A stretch of DNA of 12,492 bases, taken from contig JAUXNL010000301.1 of assembly GCA_030684415.1 (NCBI GenBank), forward strand, positions 1 to 12,492, given 5' to 3'. This document shows, piece by piece, positions 5,081 to 12,492 of this stretch (the stretch's first letter is position 1; every line of letters starts with the position of its first letter). The notes below the pieces were generated by a model. That model made no database searches. It was not told the DNA's origin and was given only the letters and a program-made list of their open reading frames with translations. This stretch comes from Moraxellaceae bacterium (GTDB lineage Bacteria > Pseudomonadota > Gammaproteobacteria > Pseudomonadales > Moraxellaceae). A program made the position numbers and the translations under genes.

Positions 5081-6353
5081 AGAGCGAAAGGCGATCCAAC
5101 CCGCCCATATAGGGCCGCAGCACTTCCGGTATTGTCACGCTGCCATCGGCATTCTGGTAATTTTCCAGTACGGCCACCAGCGTGCGGCCCACGGCAAGTC
5201 CGGAACCATTCAGTGTGTGCACGAGTTCTGGTTTGCCAGCCTCATTACGATAGCGGGCTTGCAGCCGGCGCGCCTGAAAAGCTTCGAAGTTGGAGCACGA
5301 CGATATTTCGCGGTACTTGCCCTGCCCCGGCAGCCAGACTTCGATGTCGTAAGTCTTGGCGGCAGAAAAGCCCATGTCGCCACCACACAACACAATGACG
5401 CGATACGGCAGCCCGAGCTTTTGCAGAATGGCCTCGGCATGGCCGGTGAGCTCTTCCAGCACACGATGCGAATCTTCCGGTTTGACGATTTGCACCAGTT
5501 CCACTTTTTCGAACTGGTGCTGGCGGATAAGGCCGCGGGTGTCACGACCATAAGAGCCGGCTTCGGAACGGAAGCAGGGAGTATGGGCGACGAATTTCAG
5601 CGGCATTTTTTCAGCCGGTACGATGTCGTCACGCACGATGTTGGTAACGGGCACTTCGGCTGTCGGAATCAGGTAGTACGGTTTTTCACCGCCGGTCCGG
5701 AACAGGTCTTCCTCGAACTTCGGGAGCTGGCCGGTACCGCGCAAGCTATCGGCATTGGCGAGATACGGCACATACACTTCTTGATAACCATGCAGATCGG
5801 TGTGTGTGTCGAGCATGAACTGGGTCAGTGCCCGTTGCAGCCGCGCCAAAGGGCCTTTCAATACCGAAAAGCGGCTGCCGGCGATTTTCACGGCGGTTTC
5901 AAAGTCGAGCAGACCGAGCGCCTCACCCAGATCGGCATGATCTTTCGGCGTGAAGTCGAAGGAGCGAATAGTGCCGACTTTACGCAGCTCGACATTGTCT
6001 TCTTCGCCCCTGCCAGCGGGAACAGATTCATGCGGCAGGTTCGGCAGAGTCAGTTGGACTTGCTCGAATTCGGCTTGCAGTGATTCAAGCTCTGCCTGCG
6101 CTGCTTTCAGTTGTTCGCCAATGCTGTTCATTTCGGCCATGACAGCCGTAACGTCTTCGCCCTTTTTCTTGGCTTCGCCAATCCGCTTGGAGCCGGCATT
6201 GCGCTCGGCCTGCAGGCGTTCGGTTTCTGTCTGCAACGATTTGCGCTTTTCTTCGAGCGCACGGATGGCGGCTGTATCCAGCGTCACATGACGCACCGCC
6301 AGGCGCTCGGCTACAAAATCAAGATCGCTGCGCAGCAGTTTCGGGTCGAGCAT
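5079..6353 (-). CDS. serS: Seryl-tRNA synthetase, 424 aa
   Basis: The enzyme charges tRNA-Ser (and tRNA-Sec where present) with serine in the cytoplasm. Residues about 30-100 form the charged antiparallel coiled-coil arm that grips the long variable arm of the tRNA. The class II catalytic core follows: TAEVP (231-235) of the serine pocket, motif 2 FRSEAGSYGRDTRGLIRQHQ (261-280), and motif 3 GSGLAVGRT (383-391). The length is close to that of E. coli SerS (430). The start MLDPKLLRSD is the usual family N-terminus, at ATG 6353, with a modest purine-rich GAGAAGA upstream. It lies between crcB and cysG. REP-like palindromes stand at both ends of the gene, one overlapping its stop codon. Confidence 0.98.
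   Translation of the reverse strand: MLDPKLLRSDLDFVAERLAVRHVTLDTAAIRALEEKRKSLQTETERLQAERNAGSKRIGEAKKKGEDVTAVMAEMNSIGEQLKAAQAELESLQAEFEQVQLTLPNLPHESVPAGRGEEDNVELRKVGTIRSFDFTPKDHADLGEALGLLDFETAVKIAGSRFSVLKGPLARLQRALTQFMLDTHTDLHGYQEVYVPYLANADSLRGTGQLPKFEEDLFRTGGEKPYYLIPTAEVPVTNIVRDDIVPAEKMPLKFVAHTPCFRSEAGSYGRDTRGLIRQHQFEKVELVQIVKPEDSHRVLEELTGHAEAILQKLGLPYRVIVLCGGDMGFSAAKTYDIEVWLPGQGKYREISSCSNFEAFQARRLQARYRNEAGKPELVHTLNGSGLAVGRTLVAVLENYQNADGSVTIPEVLRPYMGGLDRLSL
5320..5327 (-). other. KOPS-type octamer pointing to dif
   Basis: The minus strand reads GGGCAGGG, inside serS, again oriented towards the dif-like site. Confidence 0.45.
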
Positions 6354-6384
6354 GATCAGTCTTCTCTGTCAAAAAATTTGAATT

Positions 6385-6420
6385 AGCCGCTTGCTGAAAA
6401 GTATTTTCAGAAAGCGGCTT
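6385..6420. repeat. REP-like imperfect palindrome, copy B
   Basis: AGCCGCTT (6385-6392) pairs with AAGCGGCT (6412-6419), and CTGAAAA (6394-6400) pairs with TTTTCAG (6404-6410). The two stems are separated by the same G-A mismatch as in copy A. The conserved parts GCCGCTTGCTGA and TCAGAAAGCG are identical to copy A, while the loop is 9 rather than 7 bases. It lies 32 bp upstream of the serS start and could also act as a leader hairpin. Confidence 0.62.
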
Positions 6421-6545
6421 CCCGGCTTGGGATGGCCGGGCCGCTGAGTCAATCCCCCTTGAGTGATTGACTCAGCGTGGAGCGATTCCGGACATGTGCC
6501 GGAATCGCGGGCTGAAAAAGCCCGGGATGGGCGTTTTCAGCAAGC
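6421..6545. repeat. Cluster of palindromes between crcB and serS
   Basis: Four further inverted repeats follow copy B without a break. CCCGGC/GCCGGG lies at 6421-6440. A perfect 13-bp stem at 6442-6477 has left arm CGCTGAGTCAATC and a 10-base loop. A perfect 10-bp stem lies at 6482-6508 (left arm GCGATTCCGG). Two alternative stems occupy 6508-6545: CGGGCT/AGCCCG around GAAAA, or GCTGAAAA with TTTTCAGC enclosing GCCC/GGGC. TTTTCAGCAAGC at 6534-6545 is the exact reverse complement of GCTTGCTGAAAA at 6389-6400, so the whole 157-bp block has 12-bp terminal inverted repeats. No T-run marks a terminator. It may be a compound REP cluster or a MITE-like element. Confidence 0.65.
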
Positions 6546-6558
6546 TGTTAAGCGAATA

Positions 6559-6930
6559 TCAGAACTGGCGTTGCAGCCACACACCCACGCCGGTCGCCAA
6601 CAAGCAGAGCAGCACACTGCCCAGCACATTGCCGGCGGCCAGCACTAGTCTTCCCTCGTCCAGCAAACGCCAGGTATCCCAGGAAAAGGCAGAAAACGTG
6701 GTGAAGGCGCCAAGAAATCCGACCACGGCCAACCATCTCCACTCTTCACGCGGTGCCTCCTGGCGCAGAAACCAGGCCATGAACACGCCAATCAAAAGCG
6801 AGCCCAGCACATTGACCAGCAAAGTGCCCTGCGGGAACGCTGAAGGAAAGCTGCGCTGCATGGCCGTCACTACGCCATAACGGGACAAGGAGCCCAGCGC
6901 GCCACCGAGCGCAATCCAGAGCCAGGCCAT
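6559..6930 (-). CDS. crcB: Fluoride channel CrcB/Fluc, 123 aa
   Basis: CrcB exports fluoride from the cytoplasm as an antiparallel dual-topology dimer in the inner membrane. The protein has the expected length and four hydrophobic segments (roughly residues 2-21, 35-55, 66-84 and 95-118). Family signatures are visible: GGALGSLSRYG (9-19), GTLLVNVLGS (35-44) with the pore Asn40, and GFLGAFTTFSAFSWDT (71-86) with the phenylalanine track. I chose the ATG at 6930, which shares one base with the rarA stop codon (TGATG). A longer frame to 6978 only adds a basic stretch inside rarA. The overlap implies coupled translation with rarA. No fluoride riboswitch is seen. Confidence 0.95.
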   Translation of the reverse strand: MAWLWIALGGALGSLSRYGVVTAMQRSFPSAFPQGTLLVNVLGSLLIGVFMAWFLRQEAPREEWRWLAVVGFLGAFTTFSAFSWDTWRLLDEGRLVLAAGNVLGSVLLCLLATGVGVWLQRQF

Positions 6931-8267
6931 CAGCTGCGCCCTCCTTTTCCGGGCTCGCGTTCGCGTAGGCGCTGCCATTGGCTGGCGGCATCTTTCTGCC
7001 GCAGCAGGGTCAGTTTGTCACCGATTTTTATTTCAAGGCCGCGCGGCACGGGGGTATAAAACCGTTCATTGCCGAGGGCATCAGGCAAATACGATTCACC
7101 GGCCACATACGCGTCAGGAAAATCGTGGGCATAGTGATAGTCGGCACCATAGCCCTGCTCTTTCATCAGTTTGGTTGGCGCATTGCGCAAGTGCAGTGGG
7201 ACTTCAAGTGAGCCGGTTTCTTGCACACGCCTCTGTACGGCCCTCCACGCCATATAGACGGCATTGCTCTTGGGCGCGACCGCGAGATAGGCCACCGCCT
7301 GCGCAATGGCCAGCTCACCTTCGGGCGAGCCCAAACGCTCCTGCACATCCCAGGCATTCAGGCAAAGTGGCAACGCACGCGGGTCTGCATTGCCAATGTC
7401 TTCTGAGGCCATGCGCACAACGCGCCGAGCGACATACAGCGGATCACAACCACCATCGAGCATGCGCGCCAGCCAATACAAGGCGCCATCAGCGTCAGAG
7501 CCACGCACGGATTTGTGCAGCGCAGAAATCTGGTCGTAGAAGTATTCGCCTTGTTTGTCGAAACGGCGGGCATTGCCCAGCAGGCTTTCGCTAATGACAG
7601 TGGCACTGATGGCGCCGTCTTCCGCCAGATCGGCGGCAATTTCCAGAATATTCAGCGCGCGCCGTGCGTCGCCATCGGCCGAGCGCGCAATCTGCCGCAA
7701 CTCTTCGTCGCCAGCGGAAAGGCCGAGAGCCCCCAGTCCACGCTTGCTATCGGCCAAGGCTTGCTGCAGCAAACGCAGCAGATCATCTTCTTCGATGCTG
7801 CGCAGCACATAGACACGGGCACGCGACAGCAACGCGTTGTTAAGCTCGAAAGACGGATTTTCCGTGGTGGCGCCGATGAAAATCACCGTGCCATCTTCAA
7901 CATAGGGCAGGAATGCATCTTGCTGTGATTTGTTGAAACGATGGACTTCGTCAACGAAGAGCACAGTTTTCTGCTGCATCTGTTTGTGCAGTTGTGCTTC
8001 TTCAATCGCCGCGCGAATTTCTTTCACGCCGGCCAGCACGGCTGAAATGGCAATGAAGCGGGCATCGGAAGCGCCAGCCATCAACCGTGCCAACGTGGTT
8101 TTACCCACGCCGGGCGGCCCCCAGAGCACCATGGAATGCAGATGCCCGGCATCAATCGCTTCGCGCAGTGGTTTGCCGGGCGCGAGAATGTGCTGCTGGC
8201 CGACATACTCGTCCAGGCTGACTGGGCGCATGCGGGCGGCCAGTGGCTGGAAGGGAGATGTGGCCAT
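6930..8267 (-). CDS. rarA: Replication-associated recombination protein A (RarA/MgsA), 445 aa
   Basis: RarA is an AAA+ ATPase related to clamp-loader subunits. It acts at stalled replication forks and binds SSB. Visible are Walker A GPPGVGKT (residues 50-57), Walker B VLFVDEVHRF (102-111), sensor 1 IGATTENPSF (131-140) and the arginine-finger region LLSRAR (146-151). The C-terminal third contains the usual oligomerisation and DNA-binding part, with TKLMKEQGYG and YLPD. The start MATSPFQPLAARMRP at ATG 8267 puts the conserved RP-L-E-VGQ box at residues 14-24, as in homologues. It begins 5 bp after the lolA stop codon and overlaps crcB by one base, so it is part of the ftsK-lolA-rarA-crcB operon. 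Confidence 0.97.
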   Translation of the reverse strand: MATSPFQPLAARMRPVSLDEYVGQQHILAPGKPLREAIDAGHLHSMVLWGPPGVGKTTLARLMAGASDARFIAISAVLAGVKEIRAAIEEAQLHKQMQQKTVLFVDEVHRFNKSQQDAFLPYVEDGTVIFIGATTENPSFELNNALLSRARVYVLRSIEEDDLLRLLQQALADSKRGLGALGLSAGDEELRQIARSADGDARRALNILEIAADLAEDGAISATVISESLLGNARRFDKQGEYFYDQISALHKSVRGSDADGALYWLARMLDGGCDPLYVARRVVRMASEDIGNADPRALPLCLNAWDVQERLGSPEGELAIAQAVAYLAVAPKSNAVYMAWRAVQRRVQETGSLEVPLHLRNAPTKLMKEQGYGADYHYAHDFPDAYVAGESYLPDALGNERFYTPVPRGLEIKIGDKLTLLRQKDAASQWQRLREREPGKGGRS

Positions 8268-8272
8268 GGCCG

Positions 8273-8896
8273 TCAGATCTCGTCGATGACATCCACGCCC
8301 TTGGGAGGCGTGAAGTCGAACAGGGAGCTGGCCAATGCCGGATTCACTTTGATCTTGCTGAAGCGGATGTCCGTGTTCTGGCCCAAGCTGTCGGCCAGTT
8401 GCATCTGCTGCAACTGGCCCTTGGCAAAGCGGACGCGCAAATGATCAAACAGCGCATCGTTTGCTCGCGGCCGCAGCAGGAATACTTGTTCGTTGCGGCC
8501 GGCTTTCTCTTCCGTAATGTCGAATGCATCTGCCAGCTTGCGCGGATCTCCCGACAACAGTAATGCGGGCGTATTGCCCACCTGGCTGTCGAGCTTCTGT
8601 TTGGTCACTTGCTTGAGATCCGGATCATAAATCCAGAGCACACTGCCGTTGGTGGTGACCACTTGCACCGAGGGCGTTGCCACTTCCCAGCGGAACAGGC
8701 CCGGGCGCTTCACGCTCATACGGCCGCCCTGCCCTTGCAACAGTTGTCCGCGGGAATCGCGGGTAGTTTGTGAGAAATCGGCCTGCATACTGGCAAGACC
8801 CGTCAGCACCACATTAAGGCGTGCGGCGGCGGCTTCATCGGCGTGCGCTGTGGCTGACAGCATGACCGCCAGTACAGCCGCAAGAATGCGCTGCAT
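8273..8896 (-). CDS. lolA: Outer-membrane lipoprotein carrier LolA, 207 aa
   Basis: LolA is the periplasmic chaperone that takes lipoproteins from the LolCDE transporter and hands them to LolB at the outer membrane. The first 19 residues are a signal peptide (MQRILAAVLAVMLSATAHA), with cleavage expected before Asp20. Typical family stretches follow: MQADFSQTT, GRMSVKRPGLFRWE (about 58-71) and LWIYDPDLKQVTKQ (about 87-100). The length matches the family. GGAG lies shortly before the ATG at 8896. The gene starts 3 bp after the ftsK stop codon and ends 5 bp before rarA, so it is translated from the same message. The ftsK-lolA-rarA order is widely conserved in gamma- and betaproteobacteria. Confidence 0.96.
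   Translation of the reverse strand: MQRILAAVLAVMLSATAHADEAAAARLNVVLTGLASMQADFSQTTRDSRGQLLQGQGGRMSVKRPGLFRWEVATPSVQVVTTNGSVLWIYDPDLKQVTKQKLDSQVGNTPALLLSGDPRKLADAFDITEEKAGRNEQVFLLRPRANDALFDHLRVRFAKGQLQQMQLADSLGQNTDIRFSKIKVNPALASSLFDFTPPKGVDVIDEI
8727..8734 (-). other. KOPS-type octamer pointing to dif
   Basis: The minus strand reads GGGCAGGG, inside lolA, oriented towards the dif-like site. I found no GGGNAGGG on the plus strand in the host part of the window. Confidence 0.45.
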
Positions 8897-8899
8897 TGC

Positions 8900-11326
8900 T
8901 TACTCCCGGTGTGGCACAACGACTTCGCGCTGGCCGTTGGTTTGCATTGCGGAAACCACACCGGCCAGTTCCATCGCCTCAATCAGGCGGGCGGCACGGT
9001 TGTAGCCAATCTTGAACTTGCGTTGCACAAAGGAAATGGAGGCGCGCCGGGTTTCCAGCACAAAGGCAACGGCTTCGTCGTAGAGCGGGTCGGCTTCGGG
9101 GTCGCCGCCCATGTCGTCGTTGCCACCAAAGCCTTTGCCGCCGTCGGTGACTTCCAGCGAACCTTCCAGAATTTCGTCGATATAGTCGGGCTCGCCACGC
9201 GCACGCCAGTCGGCACACACGCGATGCACTTCCTCATCGCTGACAAATGCCCCATGCACACGCTCCGGCAGACTGGTGCCGGGAGCGAGATACAACATGT
9301 CGCCATGGCCCAGCAATTGATCGGCTCCACCCTGATCCAGAATCGTGCGCGAATCGATCTTGGACGACACCTGGAATGCGATGCGCGTGGGCACGTTGGC
9401 CTTGATCAGGCCAGTAATCACGTCCACCGACGGACGCTGTGTGGCGAGAATGAGATGGATGCCGGCAGCACGAGCCTTTTGTGCAATGCGCGCGATGAGC
9501 TCTTCCACTTTCTTGCCGACGACCATCATCATGTCGGCAAACTCGTCGACCACCACCACCACATAGGGCAGCTTGGTCAGCGGCGGCGCCGTTTCTTCCA
9601 GTGCGGAATCCACGCCGGGCTTCCACAGCGGATTGGCAATGGTTTCGCCATTCTTTGCGGCATCTTCGATTTTCTTGTTGAAACCGGCCAGGTTGCGCAC
9701 GCCCATGGCCGCCATCAGTTTGTAGCGCCGCTCCATTTCGCCGACCGACCAGCGCAGCGCATTGGCGGCGTCCTTCATGTCGGTGACGACCGGCGTGAGC
9801 AGATGCGGAATCTTGTCGTAAACCGACAGCTCGAGCATTTTGGGGTCGATCATGATCAGACGCACATCTTCCGGCGTGGCCTTGAACAGGATGCTGAGAA
9901 TCATGGCGTTGACGCCTACCGACTTGCCTGAGCCGGTGGTGCCGGCAACCAGCAGATGCGGCATGCGTCCGAGATCCGCCACCACGGGCTTGCCGGAAAT
10001 GTCTTTGCCGAGAGCGAGCGTCAGCGGGGAGTCTTTGCTCTCGTAGGTCTCGGACGAGAGGATTTCCGAGAGCCGCACCATCTCGCGGTCTTCATTCGGA
10101 ATTTCAATGCCGACCACGGACTTGCCCGGAATCACCTCCACCACGCGCACGGAAATCATGGCCAGTGAGCGCGCCAGGTCTTTGGCGATATTGGTGATGC
10201 GGGCGACTTTCACGCCAGGTGCCGGCTGGATTTCAAAACGGGTGATGACCGGACCGGGCAGCACGCCGACCACGGTCGCATCGACATTGAACTCTTTGAG
10301 CTTGAGCTCGAGCAGGCGCGACAAGCCTTCCAGTGCCTCGGCGCTGTAGCCCTTGCGCTTGCTGAAGTCGGGCTGGTCGAGCAGCGACAGACCGGGCAGC
10401 TTGCCCGTGACGGGAGCCGAATTGTCTTCAAACAGGCTGCGTTGCTTTTCTTTCTGGGCTCGCTCGCTGCGCTTGGGCGGCGCCTGCATCGGAGTAATCA
10501 CTGGCACCGGGCGCTCCGCGGCAAGACGCTCCGCCAACGGCTGGCGCGGTGGACGATTGACGACAGGAGGCGACGTCAACACGGGCTCAGCGCGGTCGCG
10601 CTCCAGTTGGGCTTTCACTTTGTTGTTGCTGAGGGCGAGCTCGAAAGAAGGCGCCGCTTCGTCCAGCGCCTTTTTCATGGCGCGGCGCTCACGCCACGCG
10701 TCGCGCTGTTGCTGGAACTGGCCGGTGAACAGGCTGCCGACCACGGCGCCGATATCCCAAAGCGCATGGCCGATGGCATCCATGAGCCAGAACCAGGACA
10801 GGCCGGTGGCCACGGTAATGCCGATCAGGAATATAGGAATCAGTAGCAGCGTGGCGCCCACAAGACCAAAGGCAGTTGCGGCGGCACGGCCGATTTCCAG
10901 ACCGAGGATGCCGCCTGCTGCATTGGCCAGTTCACTGGCCGGGGCGTGGAAATGCAGGCTGCCCAGCGCCGCAGCGGCCAGCAGTGCAATGATCAGGCTG
11001 AAAAAGCGCCAAGGCAGCGCCATCAAGGGCGGCTCACTACGCCAGAGCAGCGCCACCTGGATCAGCAAAAAAACCGGCAATACGATGGCCACTGGCCCGA
11101 AGATGCTGACCAGTACATCGGCCAGCCAAGCTCCAACCGCGCCGCCCATGTTGTTGATCGTGTCGCCACCGACACGGCTCCAGCCAGGGTCAGTCACGGA
11201 CCACGATGCCAGTGCCACCAGCAGGTAAAGGGCGACAGCGACCCACAACAGCGAAAGGATTTCGCGCTGGCCTTTACGCGGCAGCGACTGGCCGGCGGCG
11301 GATTGACGGGTGTCCGTATGGCTCAC
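8900..11326 (-). CDS. ftsK: DNA translocase FtsK, 808 aa
   Basis: FtsK sits at the division septum, pumps DNA towards the terminus and activates XerC/XerD at dif. The N-terminus (about residues 23-175) is hydrophobic and should form the four membrane helices. A Pro/Arg/Glu-rich linker of about 100 residues follows, short compared with E. coli FtsK and like that of Pseudomonas. The motor has Walker A GTTGSGKS (462-469) and Walker B VVVVDEFADMM (590-600). The gamma winged-helix domain covers about 745-808, with the KOPS-reading helix near residues 767-786 (VQRKFKIGYNRAARLIEAME). The start is GTG at 11326, with a weak ribosome site. It heads the operon and has a recognisable promoter. A dif site lies only about 5.4 kb from its 3' end. 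Confidence 0.98.
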   Translation of the reverse strand: MSHTDTRQSAAGQSLPRKGQREILSLLWVAVALYLLVALASWSVTDPGWSRVGGDTINNMGGAVGAWLADVLVSIFGPVAIVLPVFLLIQVALLWRSEPPLMALPWRFFSLIIALLAAAALGSLHFHAPASELANAAGGILGLEIGRAAATAFGLVGATLLLIPIFLIGITVATGLSWFWLMDAIGHALWDIGAVVGSLFTGQFQQQRDAWRERRAMKKALDEAAPSFELALSNNKVKAQLERDRAEPVLTSPPVVNRPPRQPLAERLAAERPVPVITPMQAPPKRSERAQKEKQRSLFEDNSAPVTGKLPGLSLLDQPDFSKRKGYSAEALEGLSRLLELKLKEFNVDATVVGVLPGPVITRFEIQPAPGVKVARITNIAKDLARSLAMISVRVVEVIPGKSVVGIEIPNEDREMVRLSEILSSETYESKDSPLTLALGKDISGKPVVADLGRMPHLLVAGTTGSGKSVGVNAMILSILFKATPEDVRLIMIDPKMLELSVYDKIPHLLTPVVTDMKDAANALRWSVGEMERRYKLMAAMGVRNLAGFNKKIEDAAKNGETIANPLWKPGVDSALEETAPPLTKLPYVVVVVDEFADMMMVVGKKVEELIARIAQKARAAGIHLILATQRPSVDVITGLIKANVPTRIAFQVSSKIDSRTILDQGGADQLLGHGDMLYLAPGTSLPERVHGAFVSDEEVHRVCADWRARGEPDYIDEILEGSLEVTDGGKGFGGNDDMGGDPEADPLYDEAVAFVLETRRASISFVQRKFKIGYNRAARLIEAMELAGVVSAMQTNGQREVVVPHRE

Positions 11327-11354
11327 AAGAGGATCTCGACTGAAACAGGCGGCT

Positions 11355-11383
11355 ATTGTAACGAACGGTGCGCATTATGCCAT
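11355..11383 (-). promoter_or_regulatory. Probable sigma-70 promoter of the ftsK operon
   Basis: Read on the minus strand, ATGGCA (11383-11378; 4 of 6 to TTGACA) is followed after 17 bp by TACAAT (11360-11355; 5 of 6 to TATAAT). Transcription would begin near 11347, leaving a leader of about 20 bases before the GTG start. It lies in the divergent ftsK-trxB gap. I see no LexA box. Confidence 0.6.
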
Positions 11384-11450
11384 GCGAGCCACGGGCAAAG
11401 CGGCACGCAAGCACCTGATCTGTCGGCACTTTGTGATCAGACGCCCTTAA

Positions 11451-11478
11451 TTTTTGCCGCATCGTCCCCATGTATTAT
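11451..11478 (+). promoter_or_regulatory. Possible trxB promoter (weak)
   Basis: TATTAT at 11473-11478 is a fair -10 element (5 of 6). The sequence 16 bp upstream, TTTTTG (11451-11456), is a poor -35. The position is plausible, with a leader of about 100 bases before trxB. The rest of the gap to 11583 shows no other clear signal. Confidence 0.3.
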
Positions 11479-11583
11479 GCTTGGCGCCCCACGCCGGAAG
11501 GCGGTGCAGCAATGCCCCTCTTCACGACCTGATGCCATTTTGTCCGGGCGCTTGTCCGGCTCTCGCCACAACAAGGAGTTGCC

Positions 11584-12492
11584 ATGTCCTCCCCGCATCA
11601 CCGTCTGCTCATTCTTGGCTCCGGCCCTGCTGGCTATACCGCTGCCGTTTATGCCGCCCGCGCCAATCTCAAGCCGGTAGTGCTGACCGGTATGCAGGCC
11701 GGCGGTCAGCTCACGACGACCACCGAAGTCGACAACTGGCCGGGCGATGCCCATGGCCTTACCGGTCCCGCGCTGATGGAGCGTATGCAGGCCCATGCCG
11801 AGCGCTTTGGCACGGAAGTCATTTTCGACCACATCAATGAGGTCGACTTCAACGTACGCCCCTTCCGTCTCAAGGGTGACAGCGGTGAATACACCTGCGA
11901 CGCCCTCATCATCGCCACGGGTGCCTCGGCCCAGTACCTTGGCCTGCCCTCGGAAGAAGCCTTCATGGGGCGCGGCATCAGCGCCTGCGCCACCTGCGAC
12001 GGCTTTTTCTACAAGGGCCAGAAAGTCATGGTCGTTGGCGGCGGTAACACGGCGGTCGAAGAAGCTCTGTACCTGGCCAACATTGCCGATCACGTCACGC
12101 TGGTGCATCGCCGCGACAAGCTGAAGTCGGAAAAAATCCTGCAAGACCACCTGTTCGCCAAAGAGAAGGAAGGCAAGATTTCCATCATCTGGAACCATGC
12201 GCTGGACGAAGTCCTGGGGGATGACAGCGGTGTGACTGGGGCAAGGCTCAAGAGCACGGCCGATGGCAGCTCGCAGGATGTTGCCGTAGCCGGCATTTTC
12301 ATTGCCATCGGCCACAAGCCCAATACCGACATTTTTGCCGGCAAGCTGGACATGGCCAACGGCTATATCAAGGTAAAAAGTGGTAGTGAAGGCAATGCCA
12401 CGGCGACCAGCGTCCCCGGTGTGTTTGCGGCGGGCGATGTGGCCGACCACATCTATCGTCAGGCCATCACCTCGGCAGGCTCGGGCTGCATG
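11584..12492 (+). CDS. trxB: Thioredoxin reductase (C-terminal end outside window)
   Basis: TrxB is a flavoenzyme that uses NADPH to reduce thioredoxin in the cytoplasm. Visible are the FAD-binding GSGPAGYTAAVYAAR (residues 12-26), the redox-active CATC (Cys135 and Cys138, the E. coli positions), the NADPH-binding VVGGGNTAVEEALYLA (150-165), and the second FAD motif VFAAGDVAD (285-293 region). The window ends at residue 303 (SGCM). Homologues have about 315-320 residues, so only the last few are missing. AAGGAG lies seven bases before the ATG. It is divergent from ftsK across a 257-bp gap. The trxB-ftsK neighbourhood is conserved in related bacteria. Confidence 0.98.
   Translation, partial: MSSPHHRLLILGSGPAGYTAAVYAARANLKPVVLTGMQAGGQLTTTTEVDNWPGDAHGLTGPALMERMQAHAERFGTEVIFDHINEVDFNVRPFRLKGDSGEYTCDALIIATGASAQYLGLPSEEAFMGRGISACATCDGFFYKGQKVMVVGGGNTAVEEALYLANIADHVTLVHRRDKLKSEKILQDHLFAKEKEGKISIIWNHALDEVLGDDSGVTGARLKSTADGSSQDVAVAGIFIAIGHKPNTDIFAGKLDMANGYIKVKSGSEGNATATSVPGVFAAGDVADHIYRQAITSAGSGCM

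Noticed and set aside
5061..6083. Long plus-strand frame antisense to serS (340 aa)
   Set aside because: It is a shadow of serS, whose class II synthetase motifs are intact.
6367..6372. Perfect TTGACA (minus strand) just upstream of serS
   Set aside because: It lies only 13 bases before the start codon, so a matching -10 would fall inside the gene.
8909..9931. Long plus-strand frame antisense to ftsK (340 aa)
   Set aside because: It is a shadow of the FtsK motor, His-rich without any family signature.
11437..12450. Minus-strand frame of 337 aa antisense to trxB
   Set aside because: TrxB on the plus strand has intact FAD, CATC and NADPH motifs. The antisense frame has no ribosome site or domain.

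Overview
The window joins two unlike regions at base 3484. Bases 1-3484 are the end of a prophage. Bases 3485-12492 are a conserved proteobacterial chromosome block. The chromosomal order is cysG, serS, crcB, rarA, lolA, ftsK (all minus strand), then divergent trxB (plus strand, cut by the window end). From memory, this order resembles that of Pseudomonas and related gamma- or betaproteobacteria. The high-GC sequence and a dif site that partly matches the E. coli site agree with that, but I cannot name the genus.

The prophage end holds a divergent control region (2950-3143). To its right is a small plus-strand regulator (3144-3473) that resembles the DUF3693 phage family. To its left is a leftward early operon of tightly packed small genes, ending in a replication gene that runs off the left edge. 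That gene encodes a P2-type gpA rolling-circle initiator and shows its HUH histidines. Most of the small genes overlap by 4 bp (ATGA or GTGA), so their translation is probably coupled. The first one ends in an acidic tip like that of bacterial SSB, and the next two are paralogues of each other.

No integrase gene lies between the regulator and the host gene cysG. Instead, the base after the regulator stop codon begins a 28-bp dif-like site (3474-3501). Its central hexamer and XerD arm equal the E. coli dif sequence as I remember it, while its XerC arm is divergent. This is what one junction of an element inserted by the host XerC/XerD recombinases should look like. Candidate FtsK-orienting octamers (KOPS) in the host part all point towards this site. 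The best hypothesis is therefore a P2-like phage, or a phage carrying a P2-like replication gene, that uses Xer recombination at dif.

The host block reads mostly as one leftward operon starting at a recognisable ftsK promoter: DNA translocase, lipoprotein carrier, fork-maintenance ATPase, fluoride channel, seryl-tRNA synthetase and siroheme synthase. Two copies of a mismatched REP-like palindrome flank serS, and one of them belongs to an intergenic cluster of nested hairpins (6385-6545).
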